The notes under the pieces were generated by a model. It saw only the letters and a list, made by a program, of their open reading frames with translations. It did no database searches and had not been told where the DNA came from. Below are positions 12,911 through 20,768 of a DNA stretch of 24,958 nucleotides, in pieces. The stretch comes from a virus: IMG/VR virus record IMGVR_UViG_3300042373_000806, positions 1 to 24,958 of that record. The stretch is one strand, 5' to 3'. The position numbers and the translations under genes were made by a program. Position 1 is the first letter of the stretch, and every line of letters starts with the position of its first letter.

Positions 12911-13325
12911 GGCTCTCTCGGAGATGGACGTCGCGGAACTCCGCGACGCCGCCTCCATCCAGAACAACATCGTCGATGCCGCCAAGGCTCGACTCGCCGA
13001 CATCCAGTCGGAACTGACCACCCGGTTCGCCGACGTGATCAAGTCCGCTTTGGAGGACGAAGGCAAGACCCACGGCCAGCACACCTTTGAGTCCGAGGGC
13101 GTCAAGCTCACGTCCGAGGTTCGCGCCACCGTCAAGTGGGACAGCCCCAAGCTTGAACTGGTCGCCCGCTCCCTGCCCTACGACCAGGTTCAGCGCATGT
13201 TCAAGATTGAGTTCTCCGTTCCGGAGAAGTCCTTCCAGTCCGTCACCGACAACACCCTCCGCGACAAGCTGCTCGACGCCCGCACCGTCAAGTACAGCGA
13301 ACCCAAGTTCACCTTCGTTTCCTAA
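12879..13325 (+). CDS. DUF7173-like phage protein of the recombination module (148 aa)
   Basis: The N-terminal half (1-65) is helical and rich in Ala, Asp and Lys, coiled-coil-like. The C-terminal half is beta-rich with EGVKLTSEVRATVKWDSPKL and then KIEFSVPEKSFQ, ending in VKYSEPKFTF. I recall this C-terminal pattern from small phage proteins next to Sak4 or Erf-type recombination genes (tentatively DUF7173), whose function is unknown. The ATG lies inside the end of the regulator gene and follows a CCCAACACCG leader rather than an SD sequence. Immediately downstream is the Sak4-like ATPase, supporting a role in DNA recombination or replication. Confidence 0.65.
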   Translation: MKNKKSAAAVKALSEMDVAELRDAASIQNNIVDAAKARLADIQSELTTRFADVIKSALEDEGKTHGQHTFESEGVKLTSEVRATVKWDSPKLELVARSLPYDQVQRMFKIEFSVPEKSFQSVTDNTLRDKLLDARTVKYSEPKFTFVS

Positions 13326-13342
13326 TCTCCCAACCCAACCAC

Positions 13343-14212
13343 ATGATCAAAATCATCAAGGCTGACGACCGCCTCAAGGCCGTACCCAAGATCAACATCG
13401 CCCTGTTCGGCCCTGCCGGCGTGGGCAAGACCACGCAGGCTCGCACCCTCGACCCGAAGACCACCCTCTTCGTGGACCTGGAAGCCGGCACCCTCGCCAT
13501 CCAGGACTGGCCGGCAGACGTCATCGACGTCCGCGATGTCGCCCAATCCTTCGGCAAGTATCCGTGGGAAATCGCCCGCGCCCTGGCCCTGTACGTCGGC
13601 GGCCACGACCCCAGCGACGCCACCGGTCCGTACTCCAAGCCTGTCCATGAGGCTGTCTCGGCTGCCTTTGCCAACATCGACCTTGCCAAGTACGACACGA
13701 TCTTCATCGACTCCATCACGGTCGCTGGTCGTGAGTGCTTCAAGTGGGCGAAGGTCCAGCCGGAGACGTTCAACCGTGAAGGCAAGCCCGACACTCGCGG
13801 TGCCTATGGTCTGCTCGGCCAGGAGATGATCCGCTGGCTTACCCACCTCCAGCACTCCAACAAGTCCATCATCCTGTCGGGCATCCTCGACCAAGAAATC
13901 GACGACCTCAAGCGCGTATCGTGGAATCCCCAGATTGAGGGTTCCAAGACTGGTCGTGAGCTGCCAGGTATCTTCGACCAGGTAATCACCCTCCAGAACT
14001 TCAAGAACGAGGACGGCTCGATGTACCGCGCCTTCTGCTGCCAGCAGCAGAATCCGTGGGGCTACCCTGCCAAGGACCGCTCTGGTCGCCTCGACCTGCT
14101 TGAAGCCCCGGACCTCGGTGCGCTCATCAAGAAGATCCGCCTCGGCAAGCGCGTCGATACCAACCTCGTCCGCACCATTCCCGCTTCCACCCCCAATACC
14201 AACACCAAGTAA
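13343..14212 (+). CDS. Sak4-like RecA-family ATPase, AAA_24 (289 aa)
   Basis: Walker A is GPAGVGKT at residues 23-30 and a Walker B-type strand is YDTIFIDSIT with Asp123. The short core after KINIALF, the FVDLEAGT segment (43-50) and the later ILSGILDQEI strand (about 180) match phage single-strand annealing ATPases of the Sak4 type (AAA_24). Such proteins work with an SSB in phage recombination, and a DUF669 SSB-like gene follows 9 bases downstream. The ATG follows two copies of CCCAACC and lacks an SD. The protein is near the usual length for the family, and no key residue appears lost. Confidence 0.8.
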   Translation: MIKIIKADDRLKAVPKINIALFGPAGVGKTTQARTLDPKTTLFVDLEAGTLAIQDWPADVIDVRDVAQSFGKYPWEIARALALYVGGHDPSDATGPYSKPVHEAVSAAFANIDLAKYDTIFIDSITVAGRECFKWAKVQPETFNREGKPDTRGAYGLLGQEMIRWLTHLQHSNKSIILSGILDQEIDDLKRVSWNPQIEGSKTGRELPGIFDQVITLQNFKNEDGSMYRAFCCQQQNPWGYPAKDRSGRLDLLEAPDLGALIKKIRLGKRVDTNLVRTIPASTPNTNTK

Positions 14213-14221
14213 TACAAAGAT

Positions 14222-14815
14222 ATGAGCATGTTCTCCCCCACCTCCGGCGCCGGCTCGGCCCCGGAACTCATCCCCAACGGCACCCTGGCGTGGGCGTTGA
14301 TCACCATCGGCGGCGCGAAGCAGTCGAAGTCCAGCGGCGGCACCTACTACCCGGTGACGCTCACGGTCATCGGCGGCGAACACGAAGGCCGCAAGGTCTT
14401 CGACATGATTCCCGACGTCCAGGATGACCGCAACGGCGAGAAGTGGCGCAAGATGGGCATCACGTCCATCACCCGCATCTTCGAGTCTAGCGGTCACTTC
14501 AAGCCCTCCGACCCGAAGTCCTACGAGGCGTTCAACGGCAGGGACACCCTCGCGATCATGAACTTCATGGACGGCCAGCGCGTCGCCATCAAGGTCAAGG
14601 TCGAGAAGAACACCGACCCGGCCTACGCCGACAAGAACAAGGTCGGCGAATGGCTGTCGCCTAACCCCGCCTCCGGCGGCTACCGCGACTTCCAGAAGCT
14701 GGTCGCCGGCCAGTCTGGCGTCGTCGAGCAGGCTCGCGCTGCGGCCTTCTCCGCTCCGACTCCGACCGCCGCTCCGGGTTGGGTGAAGACTCCGTCTTCC
14801 TCCAATCCGTTCTAA
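14222..14815 (+). CDS. DUF669-like single-strand DNA-binding protein (197 aa)
   Basis: The first 165 residues are beta-rich and follow the DUF669 pattern: LIPNGTLAWALITI, a Ser/Gly-rich loop, YYPVTLTVIGGEHEGRKVF, then GRDTLAIMNFMDGQRVAIKV and a KNTDPAYADKNKVGEW segment. DUF669 proteins are OB-fold-like and accompany Sak4 ATPases, where they act as the phage SSB. The C-terminus is Ala/Pro-rich and flexible and ends in NPF, similar to the Pro-Phe tip of bacterial SSB that recruits partners, though it lacks the usual acidic residues. ATG 14222 is used; ATG 14228 is only two codons later. No SD is visible. Confidence 0.8.
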   Translation: MSMFSPTSGAGSAPELIPNGTLAWALITIGGAKQSKSSGGTYYPVTLTVIGGEHEGRKVFDMIPDVQDDRNGEKWRKMGITSITRIFESSGHFKPSDPKSYEAFNGRDTLAIMNFMDGQRVAIKVKVEKNTDPAYADKNKVGEWLSPNPASGGYRDFQKLVAGQSGVVEQARAAAFSAPTPTAAPGWVKTPSSSNPF

Positions 14816-14830
14816 TACGTCCTACTCCAG

Positions 14831-14892
14831 GCGTCCCTTGAGAAAGTTGCTGACAAATCTGAATAACATGTCAGCATCTTCTCAAGGGACGC
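14831..14892. repeat. Long imperfect inverted repeat (14 + 8 bp stem, 13-base loop)
   Basis: The left arm begins GCGTCCCTTGAGAA (14831-14844) and ends TGCTGACA (14848-14855). The right arm begins TGTCAGCA (14869-14876) and ends TTCTCAAGGGACGC (14879-14892). The two stems are separated by a 3/2 internal loop and the terminal loop is 13 bases. It lies in the 210-base spacer (14816-15025) between the SSB-like gene and the helicase gene, where no convincing gene exists. Downstream is T-rich but interrupted, so it could be a terminator, an RNase III site, or a single-strand initiation or origin structure. A smaller alternative hairpin (AAGGGAC GCTT GTCCTTT, 14884-14901) would compete with it. Confidence 0.75.
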
Positions 14893-15025
14893 TTGTCCTT
14901 TTGCTCTTTAAAACACAGGGTGAGAGCGGGACGACAACCTGGCCGTCGGTCCAGACACTTCCGTCCACGCTCGCAGCGGTGACGCAGATGTTGGGTTTGC
15001 CTCTCCCGCCGCCCCCCTCTTTCCG

Positions 15026-16681
15026 ATGAAGCTCCGGCCTAGGCAGGTGGACTTCGTCCACAAAATCAACTACGCCCTCAACAACAAGGGCAATACGCTC
15101 GGCGTCGCCCCTACTGGGGCGGGCAAGACCGTCATGCTTTCCGCCGCCATCAAGGCCGCCGGAAAAGGCAAGACCATCGTCCTCCAACACCGCGACGAAC
15201 TGGTCGCCCAGAACCGGGCGACATACCGGCGCATCGACGCCGACACGCCGACCGACATCTACGCCGCCGACCGTAAACGCTGGTCGGATGGCGTCACCTT
15301 TGCGATGGTTCAGACCCTAGCCAGGGAAGACAACCTCGCCACCATGCCGCCTGTGGATCTGCTCGTCATCGACGAAGCCCACCACGTCGCAGCCGAATCC
15401 TATATCCGCATCGTCGAGAAGGCGAGGGAGTTGAATCCTTCCGTCCGCATACTGGGCGTGACGGCTACCCCTCAACGCGCCGACAAGAAAGCCCTAGCCG
15501 CCGTCTTCTCCAACGTCGCCGACGTCATCTCCATCAAAGAGCTGATTGAGGCTGGCAACCTGGTCCGCCCCCGCGTCTTCGTCATCGACTGCGGACTACG
15601 CTCTGAACTGGCAGGCGTCCGGCGGACTGTCGCCGACTTCGACATGGCCGAGGTGGAGAAGATTATGGATAAGTCCGCAGTCACCGAGCGGGTCATCGGA
15701 GAGTGGCGCGAGAAGGCCGGAAGCCGGAAGACCATCGCCTTCTGTTCCACCGTCGAGCATGCGGAGCATGTCACCCAAGCCTTCTGCGACGCCGGCATCA
15801 AGGCCGACATCGTCCACGGCAACCTGTCCGACGGCGACCGCCGCCGCGCCCTCATCGACTTTGAGAAAGACCGCACCCAAGTGCTGGTCAACGTCGCCGT
15901 CCTAACCGAGGGCTACGACTGCCAGACCGTAAGCTGCGTCCTGCTCCTCCGCCCATGCTCCTTCAAGTCCACGATGATCCAGATGATCGGGCGTGGCCTG
16001 CGTAAGGTAGACCCGGAGAAGCACCCCGGAGTCATCAAGTCTGACTGCATCGTCCTAGACTTCGGCTACTCCATCCTCACCCACGGCGGACTGGACAGCG
16101 ACGTCGTCCTTGAACCTACCAAAGGCGAGGCGAAGACCAAGGTCTGCCCTTCCTGCAAGATGGAAGTCCCCCTCGGCGTCGCCACCTGTCCGGCCTGCGA
16201 GCATGTCTTCGACGGCGTCGAGCGTCGCAAGAAGGAAGCCGAGGAACGCGGTGCGCTTGAGAACTTCACCCTCACCGAGGTGGAGATCCTTGAGATGTCC
16301 CCCTTCCGGTGGGAGTCTTTCTGGGACGGCATCGTCACCATCGCCTCCGCGATGACCGCCTGGGCCTGCGTCGTGCAGCACGACGGCAAGCAGTACGCCA
16401 TCGGCGGCCGGGACAGCCAGACTGGTGCGACGCTCATCTCCGTCACCGACGACCGTCTCCAGGCGGTCGCATCCGCCGACGACTACCTCCGCGAACACGG
16501 CGACAAGGACGCCGCCCGGAAGAGCAAGCGTTGGCTGACCGAACCTCCGTCCGACAAGCAACTTGTCCAGCTTGGGCTTGATGTGTTCTCGTCCGTGGGT
16601 ATGACCAAGTACCGGGCGACATGTGCGCTGACTTGGAAGTGGCGCGAGCGTTTCATCAAAGCCAAGATCCTTTCCATCTAA
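15026..16681 (+). CDS. Superfamily 2 DEAH helicase with zinc ribbon, RadD-like (551 aa)
   Basis: SF2 motifs are clear: Q-like LRPRQ at 3-7, motif I APTGAGKT (28-35), motif II DEAH (116-119), motif III TATP (146-149) and motif VI QMIGRGLR (319-326). Residues 374-391 hold CPSC and CPAC, a four-Cys zinc ribbon. SF2 core plus this C4 element matches RadD (YejH) and phage relatives, which unwind or remodel recombination and replication intermediates. The last 150 residues are a mixed C-terminal region of unknown fold. ATG 15026 overlaps no certain gene and has a pyrimidine-rich leader without SD. The following nuclease starts one base after its stop, so the two are coupled and may act together. 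Confidence 0.85.
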   Translation: MKLRPRQVDFVHKINYALNNKGNTLGVAPTGAGKTVMLSAAIKAAGKGKTIVLQHRDELVAQNRATYRRIDADTPTDIYAADRKRWSDGVTFAMVQTLAREDNLATMPPVDLLVIDEAHHVAAESYIRIVEKARELNPSVRILGVTATPQRADKKALAAVFSNVADVISIKELIEAGNLVRPRVFVIDCGLRSELAGVRRTVADFDMAEVEKIMDKSAVTERVIGEWREKAGSRKTIAFCSTVEHAEHVTQAFCDAGIKADIVHGNLSDGDRRRALIDFEKDRTQVLVNVAVLTEGYDCQTVSCVLLLRPCSFKSTMIQMIGRGLRKVDPEKHPGVIKSDCIVLDFGYSILTHGGLDSDVVLEPTKGEAKTKVCPSCKMEVPLGVATCPACEHVFDGVERRKKEAEERGALENFTLTEVEILEMSPFRWESFWDGIVTIASAMTAWACVVQHDGKQYAIGGRDSQTGATLISVTDDRLQAVASADDYLREHGDKDAARKSKRWLTEPPSDKQLVQLGLDVFSSVGMTKYRATCALTWKWRERFIKAKILSI

Positions 16682-16682
16682 T

Positions 16683-17462
16683 ATGTTCAAACCAGAAACC
16701 CAACCCTGCGAGATTGCCGAAGGCGTGAAAGCCTTGATCGACGCGGGCATCAAGAAGAAGCGAGGCGAACAGGTCGCGCGCCAGTACCTCGGTGCGTCCC
16801 GCATCGGCGACGAATGCGAGCGACGCCTGGCTTACGAATTCCACCTCACACCCAAGGACGAGGGTGCTGAATTCAAGGCTAACACGCTACGCATCTTTGA
16901 TATGGGGCATGACGGCGAAGAGCGTGTCGCCGAGTATCTCAAGTTGGCCGGCTTCGACCTGGTTACTCACCAGGAGGACGGCAAGCAGTTCGGAATCTCC
17001 GACGCCGGCGACAAGTTCAAAGGTCATCTCGACGGCATCATCAACGGCGGACCTGCCATCAAGGGTCTGCTGTATCCATGCCTGTGGGAAAGCAAAGCCC
17101 TCGGCGACAAGAGCTGGAGCGACGTCGTGAAGAAAGGGCTGAAGGATTCCAAGCCTGTGTACTACGCCCAGGTGCAAATCTATATGGCGTACAAGGACCT
17201 TCTGTCCTGCCTGTTCACGGCAATCAACCGCGACACCGGCGAGATCCATGTGGAGATTGTCCAGTTCAACGCCCGCGACGCCCAGTCCTTCATCGACCGA
17301 GCCGTACGCATCGTGAAGACCGACAACCCGGAGCAGCTTGGCCGCATCGGTCGTGGCGTCGATGACTTCAAGTGCAAGTGGTGCGACTACAAGAAGCGTT
17401 GCCACGGCGTGTCCGAGCAGAAGACGCCGGAAGCCGAACCTCCGAAGACCTGGGCTTGGTGA
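16683..17462 (+). CDS. Cas4/RecB-like PD-(D/E)XK nuclease with four-Cys cluster (259 aa)
   Basis: Catalytic residues are D117 in GHLDGII, E136-S-K138 in WESKAL and the downstream Q163...Y167 motif. C45 in DECERR together with C231, C234 and C240 in CKWCDYKKRC form the set of cysteines that binds a 4Fe-4S cluster in Cas4 and AddB-type nucleases. The enzyme should degrade DNA, probably 5' to 3', during phage recombination or DNA end processing. It is one base downstream of the RadD-like helicase. The next nuclease gene starts one base after its stop. All key residues are present, so it is probably active. Confidence 0.8.
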   Translation: MFKPETQPCEIAEGVKALIDAGIKKKRGEQVARQYLGASRIGDECERRLAYEFHLTPKDEGAEFKANTLRIFDMGHDGEERVAEYLKLAGFDLVTHQEDGKQFGISDAGDKFKGHLDGIINGGPAIKGLLYPCLWESKALGDKSWSDVVKKGLKDSKPVYYAQVQIYMAYKDLLSCLFTAINRDTGEIHVEIVQFNARDAQSFIDRAVRIVKTDNPEQLGRIGRGVDDFKCKWCDYKKRCHGVSEQKTPEAEPPKTWAW

Positions 17463-17463
17463 C

Positions 17464-18030
17464 ATGACCCTGTCCATCAAGCTAGACGAAATCACGATGC
17501 GCAACGCCGAGGCTGAAGCCAGGGCGAGAGGCGAATCCAACCGCATGGCCGGCGTCGCCGACCAGAAGGCAGGCAAGCAGTCCGGACTGGTGTCCGACCT
17601 TGTCGGGCTGCTCGGCGAGATTGGCTTCTCGCGCATCTTCGACCTTGAGCGGGACGACACCGTCTACGCTAGAAGCGGGACGCCGGACTTCGTCGCCGGC
17701 AACGGTCAGTTGATCGAGGTTAAATCCAGTCACCACGACAACCCACACCTCCTCGTTCCGGCCTACCAGATCGACGGCAAGTGGACTACCAAGGAAGCCA
17801 TCGATGTGTACGCCCTTATGCGCGTACGCTACGACGAACAGATCGTGACCTTCGTCGGGTGGGCTGAACGCAAGGACGTCATCAACGACGCCAACCTCGG
17901 TTACTTCCGTGGGTCTAGCCGGATGTCCTACATCGTGCCGGCCGAGCAGATGTCCAGTCTCGACTCCGTAACCGAGGGCTACCTTTGCTGGGTCGGGAAG
18001 ACCAAGGGACATACCATCACTTCGCCCTAA
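17464..18030 (+). CDS. Second PD-(D/E)XK endonuclease-like protein (188 aa)
   Basis: Residues 45-90 carry a nuclease core: LVGLLGEIGFSRIF with E52, TPDF with D75, and LIEVKSS with E85-x-K87. This E...D...ExK layout is that of restriction-like endonucleases. Remaining residues are beta-rich with no recognisable binding domain. ATG 17464 is chosen because it sits one base after the previous stop; the frame is open further upstream but inside the previous gene. Function is unknown: it could process junctions, cut host DNA, or act as a restriction-like enzyme paired with the methyltransferase just downstream. Confidence 0.7.
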   Translation: MTLSIKLDEITMRNAEAEARARGESNRMAGVADQKAGKQSGLVSDLVGLLGEIGFSRIFDLERDDTVYARSGTPDFVAGNGQLIEVKSSHHDNPHLLVPAYQIDGKWTTKEAIDVYALMRVRYDEQIVTFVGWAERKDVINDANLGYFRGSSRMSYIVPAEQMSSLDSVTEGYLCWVGKTKGHTITSP

Positions 18031-18081
18031 TTTTTCGTTGACCGATACTTCATCTGAATCCATCAAACCTATCCCAACCCA

Positions 18082-20766
18082 ATGACTCAACCTATCCGAT
18101 ATCTCTCCGTCTGCTCCGGCATGGAAGCGGCATCCGTCGCATGGCATCACCTCGGCTTCAAGCCGGTCGCCTTCAGCGAAATCGAGCCTTTTCCGTCCGC
18201 CATCTTGAAGCACCATTTCACCCAACCCAGATACCCATATGACGTCCCCAACCTCGGATCCCTCACCGAATTCAACACCTGGCCCCTTGCAACTGGAGAT
18301 GTGGACCTCCTCGTTGGAGGGACCCCATGCCAAGCTTTCTCCGTCGCAGGCAAAAGAGGCGGCCTCAACGACCCGCGAGGACAGCTCATGCTCTCCTTTC
18401 TTGACCTGGCTGCGAAGCTGCAGCCCCGATATGTTTTGTGGGAGAACGTTCCCGGCGTCCTGTCGTCCGGTCAACCTAAAGGATCTGACTTCGGATGCTT
18501 CGTTCAAGGGCTGGTCGAGCGCGGGTATGGCGTCGCCTGGAGAGTGCTGGACGCTCAATACGTTGGAGGGGCAAGAGCAGTCCCCCAGCGCCGCCGACGG
18601 GTCTTCGTCGTCGCCTACCGTGACCCTGTCACAGGTCTTGGAGACTGGAAAGCTGCCGCAGAGATTCTATCTGTCGCCGAAGGCTTGCGCGGGTATCTTG
18701 CGAAGGGCAAGCAAACGAGGAAAGGATCTTCCGGCGATGCTAAAGGCGGCGCTGGAGCAGACGGCCTCCTCCCTGCCTCCGCAACCGTAACCGCCAAGTG
18801 GGCGAAGGGTGCGGACGCCGGCCTCGCTTGCGATGGATCCGCCGCCAACATCATCCCTCAATACTGGAACGGCCAGGACGTGGTGAACACCCTTACGCGA
18901 AAGGGCATGGACCAACTGATGCCGGACAAGGATAACTTCCAGGGCGTCGTCGTACCTAATGTCATCGGTACGCTCGACACCGATTGCGGTGGTAGCAAGT
19001 TGAGCCACCAGACCGCAGTAAGCGGACACATCCTCCCGACCTCCCATTGGGATGGTTCGGGGGTACACCCTACCCTCAATCGTGGAGGCATGGGGCAGAT
19101 TGGATATTCCAACCAGGAGGTATTCTCGCAGGGCGGCGCCGGTCTTGTTCCGGCTATGATGTTCAAGGTGCGCGGCGGTTCGCCGGTCGAGACTGGCGAG
19201 CAGGGCGGTACGCCTGGCAAGGCTGCCGGCAAGGGATTCCTTGGCAGCGAGGAGAAGGCGTTCACCATCGCCACAGCCCCCGACCAGTGGCTCGCCCAAC
19301 CCACCGCGTACAGCTTCGATTCCCTCGCCTCTAATTCGATGAAGTCTCCCAACCCCAACAGCGGATGCAGGGAGGTCGATCTTGCGAAGACCCTCGACAC
19401 GTCCAATGCCTGTCCGTCAAAGAACCAAGGAGGCATCGGCATCGTGCATCCTGTCGTCGCCCCGACCGTAACGACCTGCAAGGGTAGCCGTGGAGGTTCG
19501 TCGCAGGAGGCGATTGATGAGATCACCGCCGTACACCTGGCCCAGCAAGCTATCCCGATCCAGGACGGACGAGAGATGGAGAAGAACCAGAATGGTATGG
19601 GAGTCGGCAACCCCGGCGACCCTGCCTACACCATCGACACGACCGGCGCACAGGCCGCCGCTGTCCCATTCCGTAAGTCGAAGCGGGCTTCGTCCACCAC
19701 CGATGACGAGACTTGGGTCGAAGCCGACGCCAGCAACACCCTCAACAACTTCGACCTTGGCGACACGCGTACGACCCACGCCGTCGTGCAGGGGGTTGAC
19801 CTGTATAACCAGACTCTAACCGGAGACGTACACGTGCCTCTCCGCACCGCCGGAGGTCATGGTGCGCCGGCTTGCATCGAACCTGTCCAGCCGCAGGGCT
19901 TCTCCATCCGAGAGGACAGCAAGAACAACACCTTCCACGCGAAGCCGGTCGATGTATCCCTGTGCGTCACCTCGCTTCAGCCAAGCCCCCAGTCACAGCA
20001 TGCCCAGAACTTCATCGTCCAGTCCTGCTCGGATGTCTCCCCGACTGTAAGCAGCGGTGCGCCTTTCTCCAAGACCGGAAACGAGCGAGTCGAAACCGAA
20101 GCGTTCATCGTGCAGGCGAGCGAACTGCGTCTTCGCGGACAGATCACCGAGAAGGATGTCTGCCCTACCCTCACGGCAAATGCGAAGCAGGGTGACACCG
20201 ATCCCCTCGCCGTCCACGCCATCTCCTTCCAACCTGGCAACCTCATGCGTAAGGCCGGGTCTGACCCTTCGACGGAAACCTTCCCGACCTTGACCAAGGA
20301 CAGCGGCGACCAGTCGCCCCATGTGGCTACCGCCGTGTACGAGAACAGCCGTCGCGACGCCCTTCGGATCTACGAAGGCACAAGCCCTACCCTTCAGTCC
20401 TTTATGGGCACCGGCGGTTGCAACGTCCCTATGGTTCAAGACCAGAACAAGCCGGTCCACTTCGACACCTACAACCAAGCCGTGTCGGACGTGAGCATGA
20501 CCCTGTCTTGTTCCGCATCGGACGCCAATCACGTCGGCACCGTCTATCAGCCTGCGATGGCGGTGCGTCGCTTGACGCCCAGGGAATGCGAGCGCCTCCA
20601 GGGGTTTTCCGATGATTGGTCCATGATTCCTTGGAAGGGCAAGCCTGCCGAGGAGTGTCCGGACGGTCCGCGTTACAAGGCCTGCGGCAATAGCATGGCC
20701 GTAAACGTGATGCGCTTCATCGGCGAAGCCATCGCCCAGTACGAAGCCAATCGCAAGAAGGACTAA
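18082..20766 (+). CDS. C5 cytosine DNA methyltransferase with very long repeat-rich target region (894 aa)
   Basis: The enzyme transfers a methyl group from SAM to cytosine C5. Motif I is LSVCSGMEAASVAW (8-21), motif IV GGTPCQAFSVAG (79-90) with catalytic Cys83, motif VI ENV (121-123), motif VIII QRRRR (169-173), motif IX RLTPRECERLQGF (830-842) and motif X GNSMA (869-873). All are intact. About 640 residues lie between VIII and IX, far longer than the usual target-recognition region, and are made of degenerate repeats of the PTL-x-G type. The start follows TATCCCAACCCA and no SD. The likely role is to protect phage DNA from host restriction. Residues 53-236 are also encoded over a second, conserved-looking +1 frame. 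The 51-base spacer upstream contains TTGACC but no matching -10 box. Confidence 0.9.
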   Translation: MTQPIRYLSVCSGMEAASVAWHHLGFKPVAFSEIEPFPSAILKHHFTQPRYPYDVPNLGSLTEFNTWPLATGDVDLLVGGTPCQAFSVAGKRGGLNDPRGQLMLSFLDLAAKLQPRYVLWENVPGVLSSGQPKGSDFGCFVQGLVERGYGVAWRVLDAQYVGGARAVPQRRRRVFVVAYRDPVTGLGDWKAAAEILSVAEGLRGYLAKGKQTRKGSSGDAKGGAGADGLLPASATVTAKWAKGADAGLACDGSAANIIPQYWNGQDVVNTLTRKGMDQLMPDKDNFQGVVVPNVIGTLDTDCGGSKLSHQTAVSGHILPTSHWDGSGVHPTLNRGGMGQIGYSNQEVFSQGGAGLVPAMMFKVRGGSPVETGEQGGTPGKAAGKGFLGSEEKAFTIATAPDQWLAQPTAYSFDSLASNSMKSPNPNSGCREVDLAKTLDTSNACPSKNQGGIGIVHPVVAPTVTTCKGSRGGSSQEAIDEITAVHLAQQAIPIQDGREMEKNQNGMGVGNPGDPAYTIDTTGAQAAAVPFRKSKRASSTTDDETWVEADASNTLNNFDLGDTRTTHAVVQGVDLYNQTLTGDVHVPLRTAGGHGAPACIEPVQPQGFSIREDSKNNTFHAKPVDVSLCVTSLQPSPQSQHAQNFIVQSCSDVSPTVSSGAPFSKTGNERVETEAFIVQASELRLRGQITEKDVCPTLTANAKQGDTDPLAVHAISFQPGNLMRKAGSDPSTETFPTLTKDSGDQSPHVATAVYENSRRDALRIYEGTSPTLQSFMGTGGCNVPMVQDQNKPVHFDTYNQAVSDVSMTLSCSASDANHVGTVYQPAMAVRRLTPRECERLQGFSDDWSMIPWKGKPAEECPDGPRYKACGNSMAVNVMRFIGEAIAQYEANRKKD
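18239..18790 (+). CDS. Overlapping +1-frame ORF inside the methyltransferase (183 aa), conserved phage protein of unknown function
   Basis: ATG 18239 opens a frame +1 to the methyltransferase and ends at TGA 18788-18790. It begins Ser/Pro-rich, then contains SSAGMASPGECWTLNT (near 108-123), LSQVLETGKLPQRF (near 137-150) and LSPKACAGILRRASKRGKDL (near 152-171), followed by Pro-Ala. I recall the last pattern (LSxKACxGILRRAxKRGKxLPxxLxxAL) from a widespread hypothetical phage protein family that sits in or beside C5 methyltransferases. The same bases encode motifs IV-VIII of the methyltransferase. CCCAACCC lies 12 bases before the ATG, as at other starts in this region. It may be a real gene or a by-product of codon constraints; confidence is moderate because recognition is from memory. 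Confidence 0.55.
   Translation: MTSPTSDPSPNSTPGPLQLEMWTSSLEGPHAKLSPSQAKEAASTTREDSSCSPFLTWLRSCSPDMFCGRTFPASCRPVNLKDLTSDASFKGWSSAGMASPGECWTLNTLEGQEQSPSAADGSSSSPTVTLSQVLETGKLPQRFYLSPKACAGILRRASKRGKDLPAMLKAALEQTASSLPPQP
18640..20560 (+). repeat. Tandem degenerate PTL-type protein repeats in the methyltransferase target region
   Basis: Between motifs VIII and IX the protein shows about a dozen elements of the form (V/S)xPTLT..., with a Gly-rich loop and a following short hydrophobic strand such as VPMV or AFIV. Examples are VHPTLNRGG, VAPTVTTCKGSRGG, VSPTVSSGAP, VCPTLTANA, TFPTLTKDS and TSPTLQSFMGTGGCNVPMV. The last matches the single element that many phage C5 methyltransferases carry before motif IX. 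The block therefore looks like an expansion of that element by duplication and drift. DNA-level identity between the copies is low. Confidence 0.6.
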
Positions 20767-20768
20767 CG

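Noticed and set aside
13322-14497. Long minus-strand ORF (391 aa)
   Set aside because: It is antisense to the Sak4-like and DUF669-like genes, is Gly/Asp/Val/Arg-rich as expected from a GC-rich complement, and shows no domain pattern.
14838-15029. Plus-strand ORF (63 aa) from TTG over the hairpin
   Set aside because: It starts inside the inverted repeat, ends in a Pro run, has no ribosome site and resembles no protein. Its ATGA overlap with the helicase is probably chance.
18037-18075. Sigma70 promoter before the methyltransferase (TTGACC)
   Set aside because: At 17-base spacing the -10 position reads CATCAA, which is too weak to support a call.
17482-18558. Long minus-strand ORF (358 aa)
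   Set aside because: Antisense to the second nuclease and the methyltransferase start; no motif, and stop-free length is explained by codon bias.
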